Notes under the pieces: model-generated
The model's database searches: none
Told to the model about the DNA's origin: nothing
Seen by the model: only the letters and a program-made list of their open reading frames with translations
In this document: positions 13,173-21,150 of the stretch, one piece after another
Position numbering within the stretch: position 1 is the first letter of the stretch
Layout of the letters: every line of letters starts with the position of its first letter
NCBI GenBank assembly: GCA_017501565.1
Contig: JAFVWP010000086.1
Span: 1 to 38,252, forward strand
Reading direction: 5' to 3'
Length of the DNA: 38,252 nt
From: Elusimicrobiaceae bacterium
GTDB taxonomy: Bacteria; Elusimicrobiota; Elusimicrobia; Elusimicrobiales; Elusimicrobiaceae
Program-made: the position numbers and the translations under genes

Positions 13173-16100
13173 ATGAAAAAATTTTTAGCCTTGTTTTTGA
13201 GTATCAGTTTGATGAGCTCTTACACTTTGCCTTTAGCGGCCCAAACGCCTGAAGAAGAAGCGGAAATAGAGCGAAAAGCCTCTTTGGTTGTGCAAGCGGC
13301 AGAAGAAAATGGGGAAGAAGCCCTTTTTCAAGCAGGGGTTGCATTAGCCAAAAACTTATGCGGCCAACAAGGCGTAGAATGTTTGGAAAGAGCCGCCTTT
13401 GAAGCCTTGCGCGCGGCGGGGGGAAACCCGGCAGAAGCCGTTGTGTGCGATGATAAGCAAGGCCAATGTACCTCTCTGTTAGTGTTTGGGCAAGGGGCGG
13501 TGCATTTTGCTTTAAAGCATATGCTTTACCACCATCAAACCCCTGTGATAGAGCGGGCCGATTCTCTGGTCAGCTTAATCACCCAATATGGGGTCCATTC
13601 TAAAGAAGACCAACGTTTGGCCATTGATTACTTTCAAGCAGCCGTTTCCGCCGCACAAAAGGATTGTTCCGGCGGGTTTTTTGTAGAATACGGCTTATCG
13701 GCCGGGCGGGCAGACCGCCGTCAGGTACGCAACCTGAAATTAGACCGCTGCGGTAAAGAAGTGGCCGCCGTATATGGGCTGGCTATGTTGGCCTACCAAG
13801 GGGCACAAGGGCAAAAAGCTGTCAGTACTATTGCTAAATTATTGGATAAGAAATATGACAGCCAATCCGCCGGGGCTATTATTCCGGCGGGGGTATCGGG
13901 TTTAGCTACCATCGGTACGCCCCAAGCCTATGAAGCCTTGGAAAAATTTTTGACAAAAACCACCACGCCCACGCTGGTCGGCAGCCTTTTTAATACTTCT
14001 TTAGAAGGGGCGGCCCAATTGGTGATGAGCGGCATCAGTGAAATGCGCGGCAGTAATATCCGTTATTTAAACCGCATCAACGCCGCCTACCAATATCCGG
14101 ACGAAGCCGAAGCGGCCCGCCAAGGATATGCGCCCAATACTGCGGCGGATTTGAAAAACCAAGTCCCGCAAACCAACCTGATGGAAGATGTGGGGGTTTT
14201 GTTAGGTACGGAAAGTGCCCAAAATGTCCATGCGAAAAATTTAGCCGTTTTTTTGGTGAAAAAGGCCAATGAATATGTAGAAAAAAATGCACAAGAAATT
14301 AAGCCTTTTTACGCCCACAATCCCCAGGCGGTGCGGGCTCCGTCCAAAGACGGCTTTCATGCCGCATCTAAAATACATTTTCCGTTGATTTTGGGTATTT
14401 TAGACGGCTGGCAACAAAATGCCCCGGCGCTTTTGTCTAATGCAGATGATGCTTTGTTGGAATTTTTCTATAAAGGCGATTGGTGGGATATTAACGAAGG
14501 CACCCAACAGCGTTTGCATTACAAAGCGCGCCAAATTGCCGCCAAAAAAGGCCAAAGCTGGCCCATGCCTACCCGCGATGAGCAAAAGGCCGAACGTTAC
14601 GCGCATAATGCCCAAATTTTAAATATTTCCCAAAAGACGGATATGGTGCTTATTCCTGTATTTTTGGTGATGCTGGTGGTTTCTATTCCGTCTATCGTAC
14701 GCAATATAACTTCTGCGGTGCGTATGCTGAAAACCAACCGCAAATTTATTGGTATTCGCTTAACGGGCCGTGCTTCTAAAACAACCAAAGCCGGCAAAAA
14801 AGCCGCCGCTGTTTCCGCGCAAAAGCCTGTTTCGGCTACGGCTACCAAAACGGCGGGAAAGCCCAAACCGGTTGCTTCTTCTGCGCCGCAAACTGCGGCT
14901 AAACCGACGTCTGCCAAGCCGGCAACGCAACGACCGGCCACAGAGCCGTTGCCGGAAGTGAAGGCTCCTAAGCCGGAGCCGTTGTCTGCCACGCCCAGAA
15001 AACAGATTGATGGGGATCTTTTAGGTCCCCTGGACCAGAAAGTACAACAAGCCAAAAAAATTGGTACGCCGTATCGGGAACGTTCCCTGATGCCTAAGAG
15101 CAAAGAGAACGTGGCAACAGGGCCGTATCAGGCGCGCAAAGACGGCTTAGTATATATGGAAGCACACCCCAACGACCCGTCCAAAGCTGTTTTCTATTAT
15201 GCCGATGATATGGGGCGTGTACGCACCGCTAAAGAAGTGCCGATGAGTCAATACGATGATGTAGTCAGCACTATGACGGAAGCGGACAAAGCCCAATTCA
15301 ATTATGGGGCTGATAATTTGTACGCAGACGATTTGGCCAAAATGCGTAAGGACCGAGAGTTTGACCGCTTGGAAAGCTTGGGCAAACAAATCCGCAAATT
15401 GGAAGATGAACGCCAATACATTATTGATAACCAAGCTGATACCTATGTCTTGGGCGAAGGCGGTCCGTTTGAGCGCACGCGCCAACTCCAGCATGAAATT
15501 GATGCGTTGAAAAAAGAAGCCGAACGTACTATTTTGGATATGAAAGCCAACGGCATGGGAGATGATTATTCCTTGAACATGACCTTGCAAAACGCCATGG
15601 ACAAATTTAGCGATATTCCCGCCGTTGCCCCTAAAAAAGAATTGGTGATTTCAGATGATATTCAAGAAGCCACCCGCCAGCTTGAAAACATTGGCGGAGA
15701 AATGAAAAAACTTCGCGAAGAGTTGCAACGTATCAGAAACTCCGGTCAAACCAATCCGCAAGTGATGGCCCGTACGCGTGAAATCAATAACCAACTGACG
15801 GCCTTGGAAAACGATGGCAGAAGAGCGATTGCTATTATGTCTAAAAAAGGCATGGGCAGTGAAGGTGCTTTATGGAAGATTTTTCAAAATGCCCAAGAAT
15901 CTTATGAAGATACCAAAAAGGTGGTGGCAACGGCAACGGGCAAGCATATGGCTTATCACAAACGTTCTTTAACGCCTAAAGCTTCGCGCAATGCGTCCCA
16001 AACGCAGTTTGCCCCGCGCAAAGACGGCCTGGTCTATATGGAAGAACACGCCACTGACCCGTCCAAAGCCGTTTTCTACTATGCCGATGATATGGGCCAA

Positions 16101-17030
16101 ATCAGCCGTATAGAAGAAGTGCCCATGAGCCATTACGATGACTTTATAGACGGCCTTTCCAGAGCTGATAAAGATGTGTTGGCGCGCTCTGCTGAAGTGT
16201 ATGGCGATGCAGTCTCTGCCGCACGCAAAGAGCGTGAATTTGAGCGCTTGGAAAGCCTGGGGAACCAAATCCGCGATTTACGAACACAACGCCAAGACAT
16301 TACCGGAAGCGGGGTGGTGGATCGCAACAACTTGGCACAAGCCAGCAAAATAGATAAAAAAATAGCCGAATTACAAAAAGAAGCTGAGCGAACTATTGCC
16401 GATATGGCCTCTAATGGTATGGGGCAAGAAGGATCTCTGCGCCGTATTTTCCAAACCGCGCAAGAATCAGTTGCGCCTGTTGGCAATGCAGCGCCGTCTG
16501 CCGCGCGCCATACGGCGTATGCCAACCGCTCTTTGATGCCTAAGTCTTCGGGGAGTAACAGCCGCAGTTTTACTCCGCGCAAAGATGGATTAGTGTATAT
16601 GGAAGCGCACGCCACTGACCCGTCCAAAGCTGTTTTCTACTATGCCGATGATATGGGGAAAATCAGCCGTATAGAAGAAGTGCCCATGAGCCATTACGAT
16701 GACCTTATAGACGGCCTTTCCGGAGCCGATAAAGATGTGTTGGCGCGCTCTGCTGAAGTATATGGCGATGTAGTCTCTGCCGCACGCAAAGAGCGTGAAT
16801 TTGAGCGCTTGGAAAATTTGGCCCATCAAGTGCGCAATTTAAAAGCACAGCAACGTCAGATAGAAACCGGCGGTGTGGTCAATGCACAAACCTTGGCACA
16901 AAGCCGCGATATTCAACATCAAATCTCTTCTTTGGTGGACGAAGCTAACCGCACCATTCGGGATATGTCTTCCAATGGTATGGGGAAAGAGCGTACCTTG
17001 CAACAGCTGTTTGCGAATTGGCAAGAGTAA
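13173..17030 (+). CDS. Large exported or membrane-anchored protein with repeated modules
   Basis: 1285 residues; GGAGAG precedes ATG 13173, preferred over the in-frame TTG at 13161. The layout is: signal peptide (about 1-24), a mainly helical domain (about 30-485), one transmembrane helix (about 489-511), a lysine-, alanine- and proline-rich linker (about 550-615), then tandem modules. Each full module has an RSLMPK lead, a compact RKDGLVYMEAHATDPSKAVF segment continuing YYADDMG, and a coiled coil beginning EFERLESL and ending near NGMG. Three full modules begin near residues 634, 927 and 1116. A coiled-coil-only unit (about 828-910) sits between the first two. The last two modules are nearly identical in DNA. 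No family is recognised. The tail could bind a polymer or a partner on one face of the membrane. Confidence 0.75.
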   Translation: MKKFLALFLSISLMSSYTLPLAAQTPEEEAEIERKASLVVQAAEENGEEALFQAGVALAKNLCGQQGVECLERAAFEALRAAGGNPAEAVVCDDKQGQCTSLLVFGQGAVHFALKHMLYHHQTPVIERADSLVSLITQYGVHSKEDQRLAIDYFQAAVSAAQKDCSGGFFVEYGLSAGRADRRQVRNLKLDRCGKEVAAVYGLAMLAYQGAQGQKAVSTIAKLLDKKYDSQSAGAIIPAGVSGLATIGTPQAYEALEKFLTKTTTPTLVGSLFNTSLEGAAQLVMSGISEMRGSNIRYLNRINAAYQYPDEAEAARQGYAPNTAADLKNQVPQTNLMEDVGVLLGTESAQNVHAKNLAVFLVKKANEYVEKNAQEIKPFYAHNPQAVRAPSKDGFHAASKIHFPLILGILDGWQQNAPALLSNADDALLEFFYKGDWWDINEGTQQRLHYKARQIAAKKGQSWPMPTRDEQKAERYAHNAQILNISQKTDMVLIPVFLVMLVVSIPSIVRNITSAVRMLKTNRKFIGIRLTGRASKTTKAGKKAAAVSAQKPVSATATKTAGKPKPVASSAPQTAAKPTSAKPATQRPATEPLPEVKAPKPEPLSATPRKQIDGDLLGPLDQKVQQAKKIGTPYRERSLMPKSKENVATGPYQARKDGLVYMEAHPNDPSKAVFYYADDMGRVRTAKEVPMSQYDDVVSTMTEADKAQFNYGADNLYADDLAKMRKDREFDRLESLGKQIRKLEDERQYIIDNQADTYVLGEGGPFERTRQLQHEIDALKKEAERTILDMKANGMGDDYSLNMTLQNAMDKFSDIPAVAPKKELVISDDIQEATRQLENIGGEMKKLREELQRIRNSGQTNPQVMARTREINNQLTALENDGRRAIAIMSKKGMGSEGALWKIFQNAQESYEDTKKVVATATGKHMAYHKRSLTPKASRNASQTQFAPRKDGLVYMEEHATDPSKAVFYYADDMGQISRIEEVPMSHYDDFIDGLSRADKDVLARSAEVYGDAVSAARKEREFERLESLGNQIRDLRTQRQDITGSGVVDRNNLAQASKIDKKIAELQKEAERTIADMASNGMGQEGSLRRIFQTAQESVAPVGNAAPSAARHTAYANRSLMPKSSGSNSRSFTPRKDGLVYMEAHATDPSKAVFYYADDMGKISRIEEVPMSHYDDLIDGLSGADKDVLARSAEVYGDVVSAARKEREFERLENLAHQVRNLKAQQRQIETGGVVNAQTLAQSRDIQHQISSLVDEANRTIRDMSSNGMGKERTLQQLFANWQE
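16040..16254 (+). repeat. Intragenic direct repeat, copy A
   Basis: A 215-bp segment matches 16601-16815 at an offset of 561 with only a handful of substitutions, many of them synonymous. A more diverged third copy lies about 882 bp upstream of copy A, near 15160-15380. Confidence 0.9.
16601..16815 (+). repeat. Intragenic direct repeat, copy B
   Basis: Partner of 16040-16254. The high DNA identity implies recent duplication or gene conversion, so module number may vary between strains. Confidence 0.9.
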
Positions 17031-17038
17031 GAAAGGGT

Positions 17039-18121
17039 ATGAATATTTTACATATTGTCTATGCGAAAGTTTGGGGCGGCGGAGAACAATACGTCTATAA
17101 TTTCTGCCGCGAAGAAAAACGCTTGGGGCATAAAAATCTGGTAATTTTGGATCCGGCCCAAAAAGAAGTGTTGGGCCGTTTGCAAGACGTGGCCGATATA
17201 AAATATGCGCCTTTGCGCGGGGCGGGCCGCCTTTGGGCCTGGCAAAAAATCCTGCAAGTGATAGATGAAGAAAAAGTAGATATTTTAAATTGTCACAGCG
17301 GTACCATGTCGGCCTTGTGCGCTTGGATTAAGACACTTCGCCCAAATGTAAAATTCGTGCAATACCGCCATAATGTAACCCCGAATAAAAAGGACCTTTA
17401 TCATCGTTGGTTGCAAAACAAAGCAGACGCTTTTGTGTGTGTATCCAAATTGGTTTATGATTTACAAACCGCCACCGCACTGCCGAAAAATATACAGAAA
17501 TTTCATCTGGTTTACAATGGTATAGACGCCACGAGATTTGTGTATCGGCAAGGGTATCTGCCGGGCAAGTGCTTAAAAATAGGTTATGCGGGGCGAATGG
17601 TAGAAAATAAAGGGGTATTGGTCTTGTTGGAAGCGGCTAAAATTTTAAAAGAAAAATATCACCAACCTTTAGAGCTGATTTTAGCCGGAGACGCAGAGCC
17701 AGCTTTCTTAAAAAAATGCAAAGATTTTGTGCAAAACAATGGCTTGGCCGAAGAGTGGAAATATCTGCTGTTTGTCGTGGATATGCCAAGCTTTTATAAA
17801 GAGTTGGACATTTTTGTGTTGCCCTCTATTGCCCGGGAATCTTTTGGTTTTGTGCTGTGCGAAGCTATGTATAGCGGGGTGCCTGTGGTATCTACCGACA
17901 GCGGGGCACAGGGGAAAATTGTGCAAGATGGCAAAAGCGGTTTCTTGGTGCCTGTGCAAAATGCGGAAATATTGGCTGAAAAACTGCTGTATTTGGCCCG
18001 TCACCCGCAAGAATATGCGGATATGGCCCGACAGGCGCACGAGCGTGTGCAGAGCCATTTTACGTTGTCTGTAATGATAGAAAAGATAAACAGGTTATTT
18101 GCCTATTTATTAAGCCAATAA
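17039..18121 (+). CDS. Glycosyltransferase family 4
   Basis: 360 residues. The in-frame TTG at 17018 overlaps the previous gene, so ATG 17039, preceded by AAAGG, is preferred. The N-terminus MNILHIVYAKVWGGGEQYV has the glycine-rich acceptor loop of GT4 enzymes, and the C-terminal half carries YAGRMVENKGV, a typical GT4 nucleotide-domain stretch. The E-x7-E motif is in ARESFGFVLCEAM (near residues 264-275), followed by GVPVVSTDSGAQGKIVQDG. GT4 enzymes are cytosolic or membrane-associated retaining transferases that add a sugar from an NDP-sugar, usually for lipopolysaccharide, capsule or glycoprotein synthesis. It lies 8 nt after the repeat protein and is probably co-transcribed, so glycosylation of that exported protein is one possibility. 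Confidence 0.9.
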   Translation: MNILHIVYAKVWGGGEQYVYNFCREEKRLGHKNLVILDPAQKEVLGRLQDVADIKYAPLRGAGRLWAWQKILQVIDEEKVDILNCHSGTMSALCAWIKTLRPNVKFVQYRHNVTPNKKDLYHRWLQNKADAFVCVSKLVYDLQTATALPKNIQKFHLVYNGIDATRFVYRQGYLPGKCLKIGYAGRMVENKGVLVLLEAAKILKEKYHQPLELILAGDAEPAFLKKCKDFVQNNGLAEEWKYLLFVVDMPSFYKELDIFVLPSIARESFGFVLCEAMYSGVPVVSTDSGAQGKIVQDGKSGFLVPVQNAEILAEKLLYLARHPQEYADMARQAHERVQSHFTLSVMIEKINRLFAYLLSQ

Positions 18122-18155
18122 TAAATATCCCCCAGCCAGCCTGGGGGATATTTAT
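18121..18155. terminator. Terminator after the glycosyltransferase gene
   Basis: A perfect 15-bp stem (18121-18135 with 18141-18155) closes a 5-nt loop. The T run is short and part of the stem. It can also serve the convergent gene ending at 18181. Confidence 0.7.
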
Positions 18156-18180
18156 AAGAAACCCGTTAAAAGCGGTGTTT

Positions 18181-18924
18181 TTAAGGTTTCTTTGAGAATA
18201 ACTCCGGGAAAAAGTAGGAAATTGCCAAGTCTCTATTGGGGTCGGTCAGCTTTTTGCCAAGTACTTTTTCTTGCTTTTTGATGGCCTGATAAAGGATCTT
18301 TTTCCATTCATCTACTATTCGGGTGAGCAGGTTTATTAAGAGTTCTCTGTCTAGAGTAACATCAAATAAGAAGTGCCCGTAATAATACTCGTCATGGTAA
18401 GATTGCACCACAAAACGCGTTTGATTTTTTTCATCGGTCCACGCTAAAAACTTGACGCTCCAATATTCAAAAAAATATTGAGCCGCAAAAGATTGGGTTT
18501 TAAGTTTTTGAATAAATTCATCCAAGTGCCACATAGCATACGTATCAAATTGCAGATAAGTTCTTTGTTCGTAATCAAAAAATCTCCATTTCTTGTAGGG
18601 GGCGCGCAAGACAATAACAGAAGATAAAGATGTGTAATACTCATCTAGCCCCAAAAGAGATTTAGGAAATTCTACCAAAGGGTTTCCTTCAAAAAAATCA
18701 ATTTCTTCATCTTCTAAAACAATCTCTTTTTCTTCTAAAATTAACGAACGTCCTATCAATAACTCGTAAGAAATTTCTCGGGGCCGCAAAGAAGACTCTT
18801 GCGGGGGTGGGGGAATTTCGTGGGCATCTTCGTACCACATTTCGGTAGCGGGGGCGTACGTCCACTCATCTTCATCGCCGGGACCAAACAAACTGCAAAA
18901 ATAATGGTCTAATTTTCTTTTCAT
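18181..18924 (-). CDS. Hypothetical protein under a WYL-type promoter
   Basis: 247 residues with no signal peptide or membrane helix, so probably cytosolic. It is acidic and very rich in tyrosine, phenylalanine and tryptophan: a DEDEWTYAPATEMWYEDAHE segment at about 18-37, a PPPP run at 38-41, and EYWSVKFLAWTDEKNQTRF and SYHDEYYYGHFLFDV stretches around 147-187. No family is recognised. AAGGAG precedes ATG 18924. Its upstream region carries the motif shared with three other genes of this block (18945-18978), implying co-regulation with the AAA+ ATPase, the DUF2130 protein and the small zinc ribbon. Confidence 0.7.
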   Translation of the reverse strand: MKRKLDHYFCSLFGPGDEDEWTYAPATEMWYEDAHEIPPPPQESSLRPREISYELLIGRSLILEEKEIVLEDEEIDFFEGNPLVEFPKSLLGLDEYYTSLSSVIVLRAPYKKWRFFDYEQRTYLQFDTYAMWHLDEFIQKLKTQSFAAQYFFEYWSVKFLAWTDEKNQTRFVVQSYHDEYYYGHFLFDVTLDRELLINLLTRIVDEWKKILYQAIKKQEKVLGKKLTDPNRDLAISYFFPELFSKKP

Positions 18925-18944
18925 AAAAATACTCCTTTACTTTT

Positions 18945-18978
18945 ATTATAGTTCTGCTGTGCGACAACCTATGGTCGC
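18945..18978 (-). promoter_or_regulatory. Shared TTGTCG-N11-TATAAT promoter, copy 1
   Basis: On the minus strand, TTGTCGCAC, 8 nt, then TATAAT (18950-18945). Here the TGTCG half is part of an inverted repeat with 6-base arms, TGCGAC and GTCGCA (18960-18979). The predicted start lies about 14 nt before ATG 18924. The same arrangement occurs at three other genes. Confidence 0.7.
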
Positions 18979-19036
18979 AATTGAAAAGCCTAAGAAGTTT
19001 TTTAAAAAACAAATATATTTCCATCTGGTAGGGCTA

Positions 19037-19066
19037 TATAAAAAAACCACGCTTTCGCGTGGTTTT
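19037..19066 (-). terminator. Terminator of the acetyltransferase gene
   Basis: An AAAACCACGC/GCGTGGTTTT stem (19043-19052 with 19057-19066) is followed by a T run on the minus strand. It is a near copy of the tRNA-Arg(GCG) terminator: 28 of 30 bases match 19781-19810 at an offset of 740. Confidence 0.8.
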
Positions 19067-19094
19067 ATAGTGGCCAAAAGGATCTGGCTCGGTA

Positions 19095-19718
19095 CTATTT
19101 CAAACTATCAATTTCTTTTTGTAAATTAGCCAAAAATTTACCCGCATGCGCGCCGTCCATTTGCGTGTGATGAAATTGGAAGGATATCGGCAGAGTGTAG
19201 CGGAACCATTTTTTGCGATATTTTCCCCAAATTATAAACGGGTTATTGAAAATTCCGCTGTTCATGCCGACAGCCCCATCTATTTCCGTGTCTATAATGG
19301 CGGACGTACCAATTACCATACTCTCGGCAGATAAATCCCTATCTTGGCAAGTGTTGGCTACTTGGGCGGTACAGGTGAGATACTCTTGGTTGAATTGTCT
19401 TAAATCGGGCGTAAAAAGAATATCGCATGAACTTACTTCTCCCGCTTTGTTTTTTACGATGGTATTTACGGCAAGGGTATTGTATTTTATGAGTCTTTCC
19501 CCAACAGGCAAGGTAAAAAATTCCTTCACTTGCACTGCGGCACTACCGATGCAGTAGTCCAACAGCATATTGGGTTTAAGGTGTTTTTTCTTGCTGATTT
19601 TAATGAGATTTGTTATGTCCAACGTTTTGAAAAAGGTAACCATTGGGTTGGGGGCTTTTAACCATAGTTTGTAAGCCATGGCCCGTGTGGTATCCTGCGG
19701 ATTTACTTCTTTGGGCAT
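19095..19718 (-). CDS. Chloramphenicol acetyltransferase-like O-acyltransferase
   Basis: 207 residues, the typical size for the trimeric CatA family. ATG 19718 is chosen because TAGGAG lies 8 nt upstream; the longer open frame has no ribosome site. The catalytic HHxxxDG motif is present as FQFHHTQMDGAHAGKF, near residues 181-196, and the preceding INNPFIIWGKY and SFQFHH layout follows the family. CatA enzymes transfer acetyl from acetyl-CoA to a hydroxyl group, classically of chloramphenicol. The sequence is divergent in the drug-binding regions, so the substrate is uncertain and resistance should not be assumed. It lies between two near-identical terminators, directly downstream of tRNA-Arg(GCG), which suggests an inserted cassette. 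Confidence 0.8.
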   Translation of the reverse strand: MPKEVNPQDTTRAMAYKLWLKAPNPMVTFFKTLDITNLIKISKKKHLKPNMLLDYCIGSAAVQVKEFFTLPVGERLIKYNTLAVNTIVKNKAGEVSSCDILFTPDLRQFNQEYLTCTAQVANTCQDRDLSAESMVIGTSAIIDTEIDGAVGMNSGIFNNPFIIWGKYRKKWFRYTLPISFQFHHTQMDGAHAGKFLANLQKEIDSLK

Positions 19719-19780
19719 AAAGGGGACTCCTAAACTTAAAAATTGTTTAATCAATTATATATTTTTGTGTAAGGATAAAC

Positions 19781-19808
19781 AAAAAACCACGCTTTTGCGT
19801 GGTTTTAT
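19781..19808 (-). terminator. Terminator of tRNA-Arg(GCG)
   Basis: An AAAACCACGC/GCGTGGTTTT hairpin is followed by a T run on the minus strand, immediately after the tRNA 3' end. It is duplicated at 19041-19070. Confidence 0.85.
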
Positions 19809-19809
19809 A

Positions 19810-19884
19810 TGGTGCGCCCAACAGGAATCGAACTTGTATCTTCAGCTCCGCAGGCTGACACTCTATCCATTGAGCTATGGGCGC
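19810..19884 (-). tRNA. tRNA-Arg (anticodon GCG)
   Basis: 75 nt including an encoded CCA (19812-19810). The acceptor arms GCGCCCA and TGGGCGC pair perfectly. The anticodon stem is TCAGC/GCTGA and the loop CTGCGGA, giving GCG, which reads CGC and CGU. The T stem has an A-C mismatch at positions 52-62. Bacteria usually read these codons with an ACG (inosine) tRNA, so GCG is unusual. It is also the only one of the three tRNAs here with an encoded CCA. Confidence 0.88.
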
Positions 19885-19995
19885 TTAAATCGGAGTTTTT
19901 AACAACCTGTTTTTCTTACTACCTAATTATTGTAACATTTTTGAAATAAATTTACAAAAAATTATTTTTTACGACGAAGATTTTTCTACTCTCTT

Positions 19996-20748
19996 CTATA
20001 AGTATAGTATTTTAAAACCGATATTTAAACTCCAATCTTTGCTTTGCCAATTGCCGCCCAAGTGAAAACCCGGTTTGATATAAAGCGATGTGCCTTGATT
20101 GACCATTACCCCTAACTCACTTTCCAAGAAAAGCTCCGCCTTGCCGGTATTTTCATAATCCATATAATATTGCGGATCCAAGGTAATCCACCACAGGTCG
20201 GGGTGCATATAAGAGAGCAAAAAGCGCACACGCCCGTAATTTATATCCGCGCGGTTGTTTTCTCCTGTCAAAGAATAATAATGCTTATACCCCACAGCGG
20301 CAAAAAAGCTTTTGCTTACGGGATAGACCGCGAATACGGAAGGGGAAATCTGCCACTTTCCACTGCCTAATACATCGTCGGTGGCGGTGGGGAGCATGGT
20401 TTCCATTTTAAAGCCGAAATCTATGCTGTTTCCTGTTTGCACGGCTTGAGCCGATAAAGAAATATCACCTAAACCTTTAATGGAATCATGATCCGATACC
20501 CAGCGGGAAAAGGGCACTTCAACCCCCACATTATAATTAGGATTAAACGCATAATAAGCTTTGGCGGTGAGCGTATCTACGGAAAGGTTTTCGCTTTCAT
20601 CTATAATGGTGGTGGCGGGGGTTAATTCCAAAGAAGTAACATTTTGGGTGGGAGCTAAGCCCGGTACATAAAATCTTTGAAGATGTGCAAAAGCAATATT
20701 GGGGAATATGGCGGCTAACATCAGTGAAAAAAATAGTTTTTTCAGCAT
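19996..20748 (-). CDS. Outer-membrane beta-barrel protein, paralogue of 10037-10795
   Basis: 250 residues; AGGAG precedes ATG 20748. A signal peptide (1-21, ending IAFA) is followed by repeated amphipathic strands, ending in a short C-terminal strand with a hydrophobic final residue (IGFKILYL). It shares the order and spacing of motifs with the protein at 10037: VPGLAPTQNVTSLELTPA near the N-terminus, a VEVPFSRW stretch, PTATDDVLGSGKWQISPS, and NNRADIN. The family resembles phenol-degradation MetA-like/transporter barrels, so an outer-membrane channel is the most likely role. Its substrate is unknown. It is monocistronic, between two tRNA genes, and no clear terminator follows. Confidence 0.7.
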   Translation of the reverse strand: MLKKLFFSLMLAAIFPNIAFAHLQRFYVPGLAPTQNVTSLELTPATTIIDESENLSVDTLTAKAYYAFNPNYNVGVEVPFSRWVSDHDSIKGLGDISLSAQAVQTGNSIDFGFKMETMLPTATDDVLGSGKWQISPSVFAVYPVSKSFFAAVGYKHYYSLTGENNRADINYGRVRFLLSYMHPDLWWITLDPQYYMDYENTGKAELFLESELGVMVNQGTSLYIKPGFHLGGNWQSKDWSLNIGFKILYL

Positions 20749-20874
20749 ATTTTACTCCTTAAGAGTGGTATGCCTTTAGTATAACAAATCTTTGGGAAGA
20801 AAAATTTTTATTTGTAGTTTCGGCAGACAAAATCCAATTATGATAAAATATAGATAAAGAATTACTCCTTTTTC

Positions 20875-20946
20875 GCGCTCGTAGTTCAATGGATAGAGCG
20901 TCAGCCTCCGAAGCTGGAAATGTGGGTTCGACTCCCGCCGAGCGCA
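20875..20946 (+). tRNA. tRNA-Arg (anticodon CCG)
   Basis: 72 nt. The acceptor arms GCGCTCG and CGAGCGC pair perfectly, with discriminator A. The anticodon stem is TCAGC/GCTGG and the loop CTCCGAA, giving CCG, which reads CGG. The T loop is TTCGACT. CCA is not encoded. Confidence 0.94.
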
Positions 20947-21150
20947 GATTTTAAAAACACGCGGAAGCGTGTTTTTTTATGCGCAAGGAGCGGGCCAACT
21001 GCTTTGCCCGCGTCGGGGGGAGAAGACCGGAGCGATGTTTTTGTTTGAGCCGGTAAAAGTTGCCTTACGGCGAAAGGCAAAAACTGCGAGGTCCGGCCCG
21101 AAGGCAATTTGAGTCAACAAAATGACCGCAGGGGACTCCCGCCGAGCGCA
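20947..21150 (+). mobile_element. Short tRNA-associated element, copy 2, downstream of tRNA-Arg(CCG)
   Basis: A unit of 204 bp begins after the intact tRNA and ends with an exact copy (21134-21150) of the last 17 bases of that tRNA (20930-20946). It shares the conserved blocks at 21031-21052, 21068-21084 and 21113-21128 with the element after tRNA-Ser, in the same orientation relative to the tRNA. An 8-position stem with one mismatch (20991-20998 with 21003-21010) again closes on a CTGC loop. Apart from a 25-codon frame beginning MFLFEP, whose downstream reading frame is not conserved in the other copy, nothing coding is visible. The gap from 21151 to 21321 shows no further feature. Confidence 0.7.
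20953..20978 (+). terminator. Terminator of tRNA-Arg(CCG)
   Basis: An AAAAACACGC/GCGTGTTTTT stem with a 4-nt loop and a T run to 20978, beginning 7 bases after the tRNA. It would stop most transcription before the element core. Confidence 0.85.

Noticed and set aside
15090-16820. CRISPR-like spacing of repeats
   Set aside because: The repeats are long, protein-coding and unevenly spaced (882 and 561 bp); no short regularly spaced repeat array was seen anywhere in the window.
19095-19718. Calling the gene a chloramphenicol resistance gene
   Set aside because: The catalytic HHxxxDG motif is present, but the rest is divergent from known resistance enzymes and many relatives act on other hydroxyl compounds.
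20930-21150. A second, broken tRNA-Arg gene
   Set aside because: Only the last 17 bases are present at 21134-21150; no anticodon or D arm precedes them, so it is a duplicated end and not a tRNA pseudogene.
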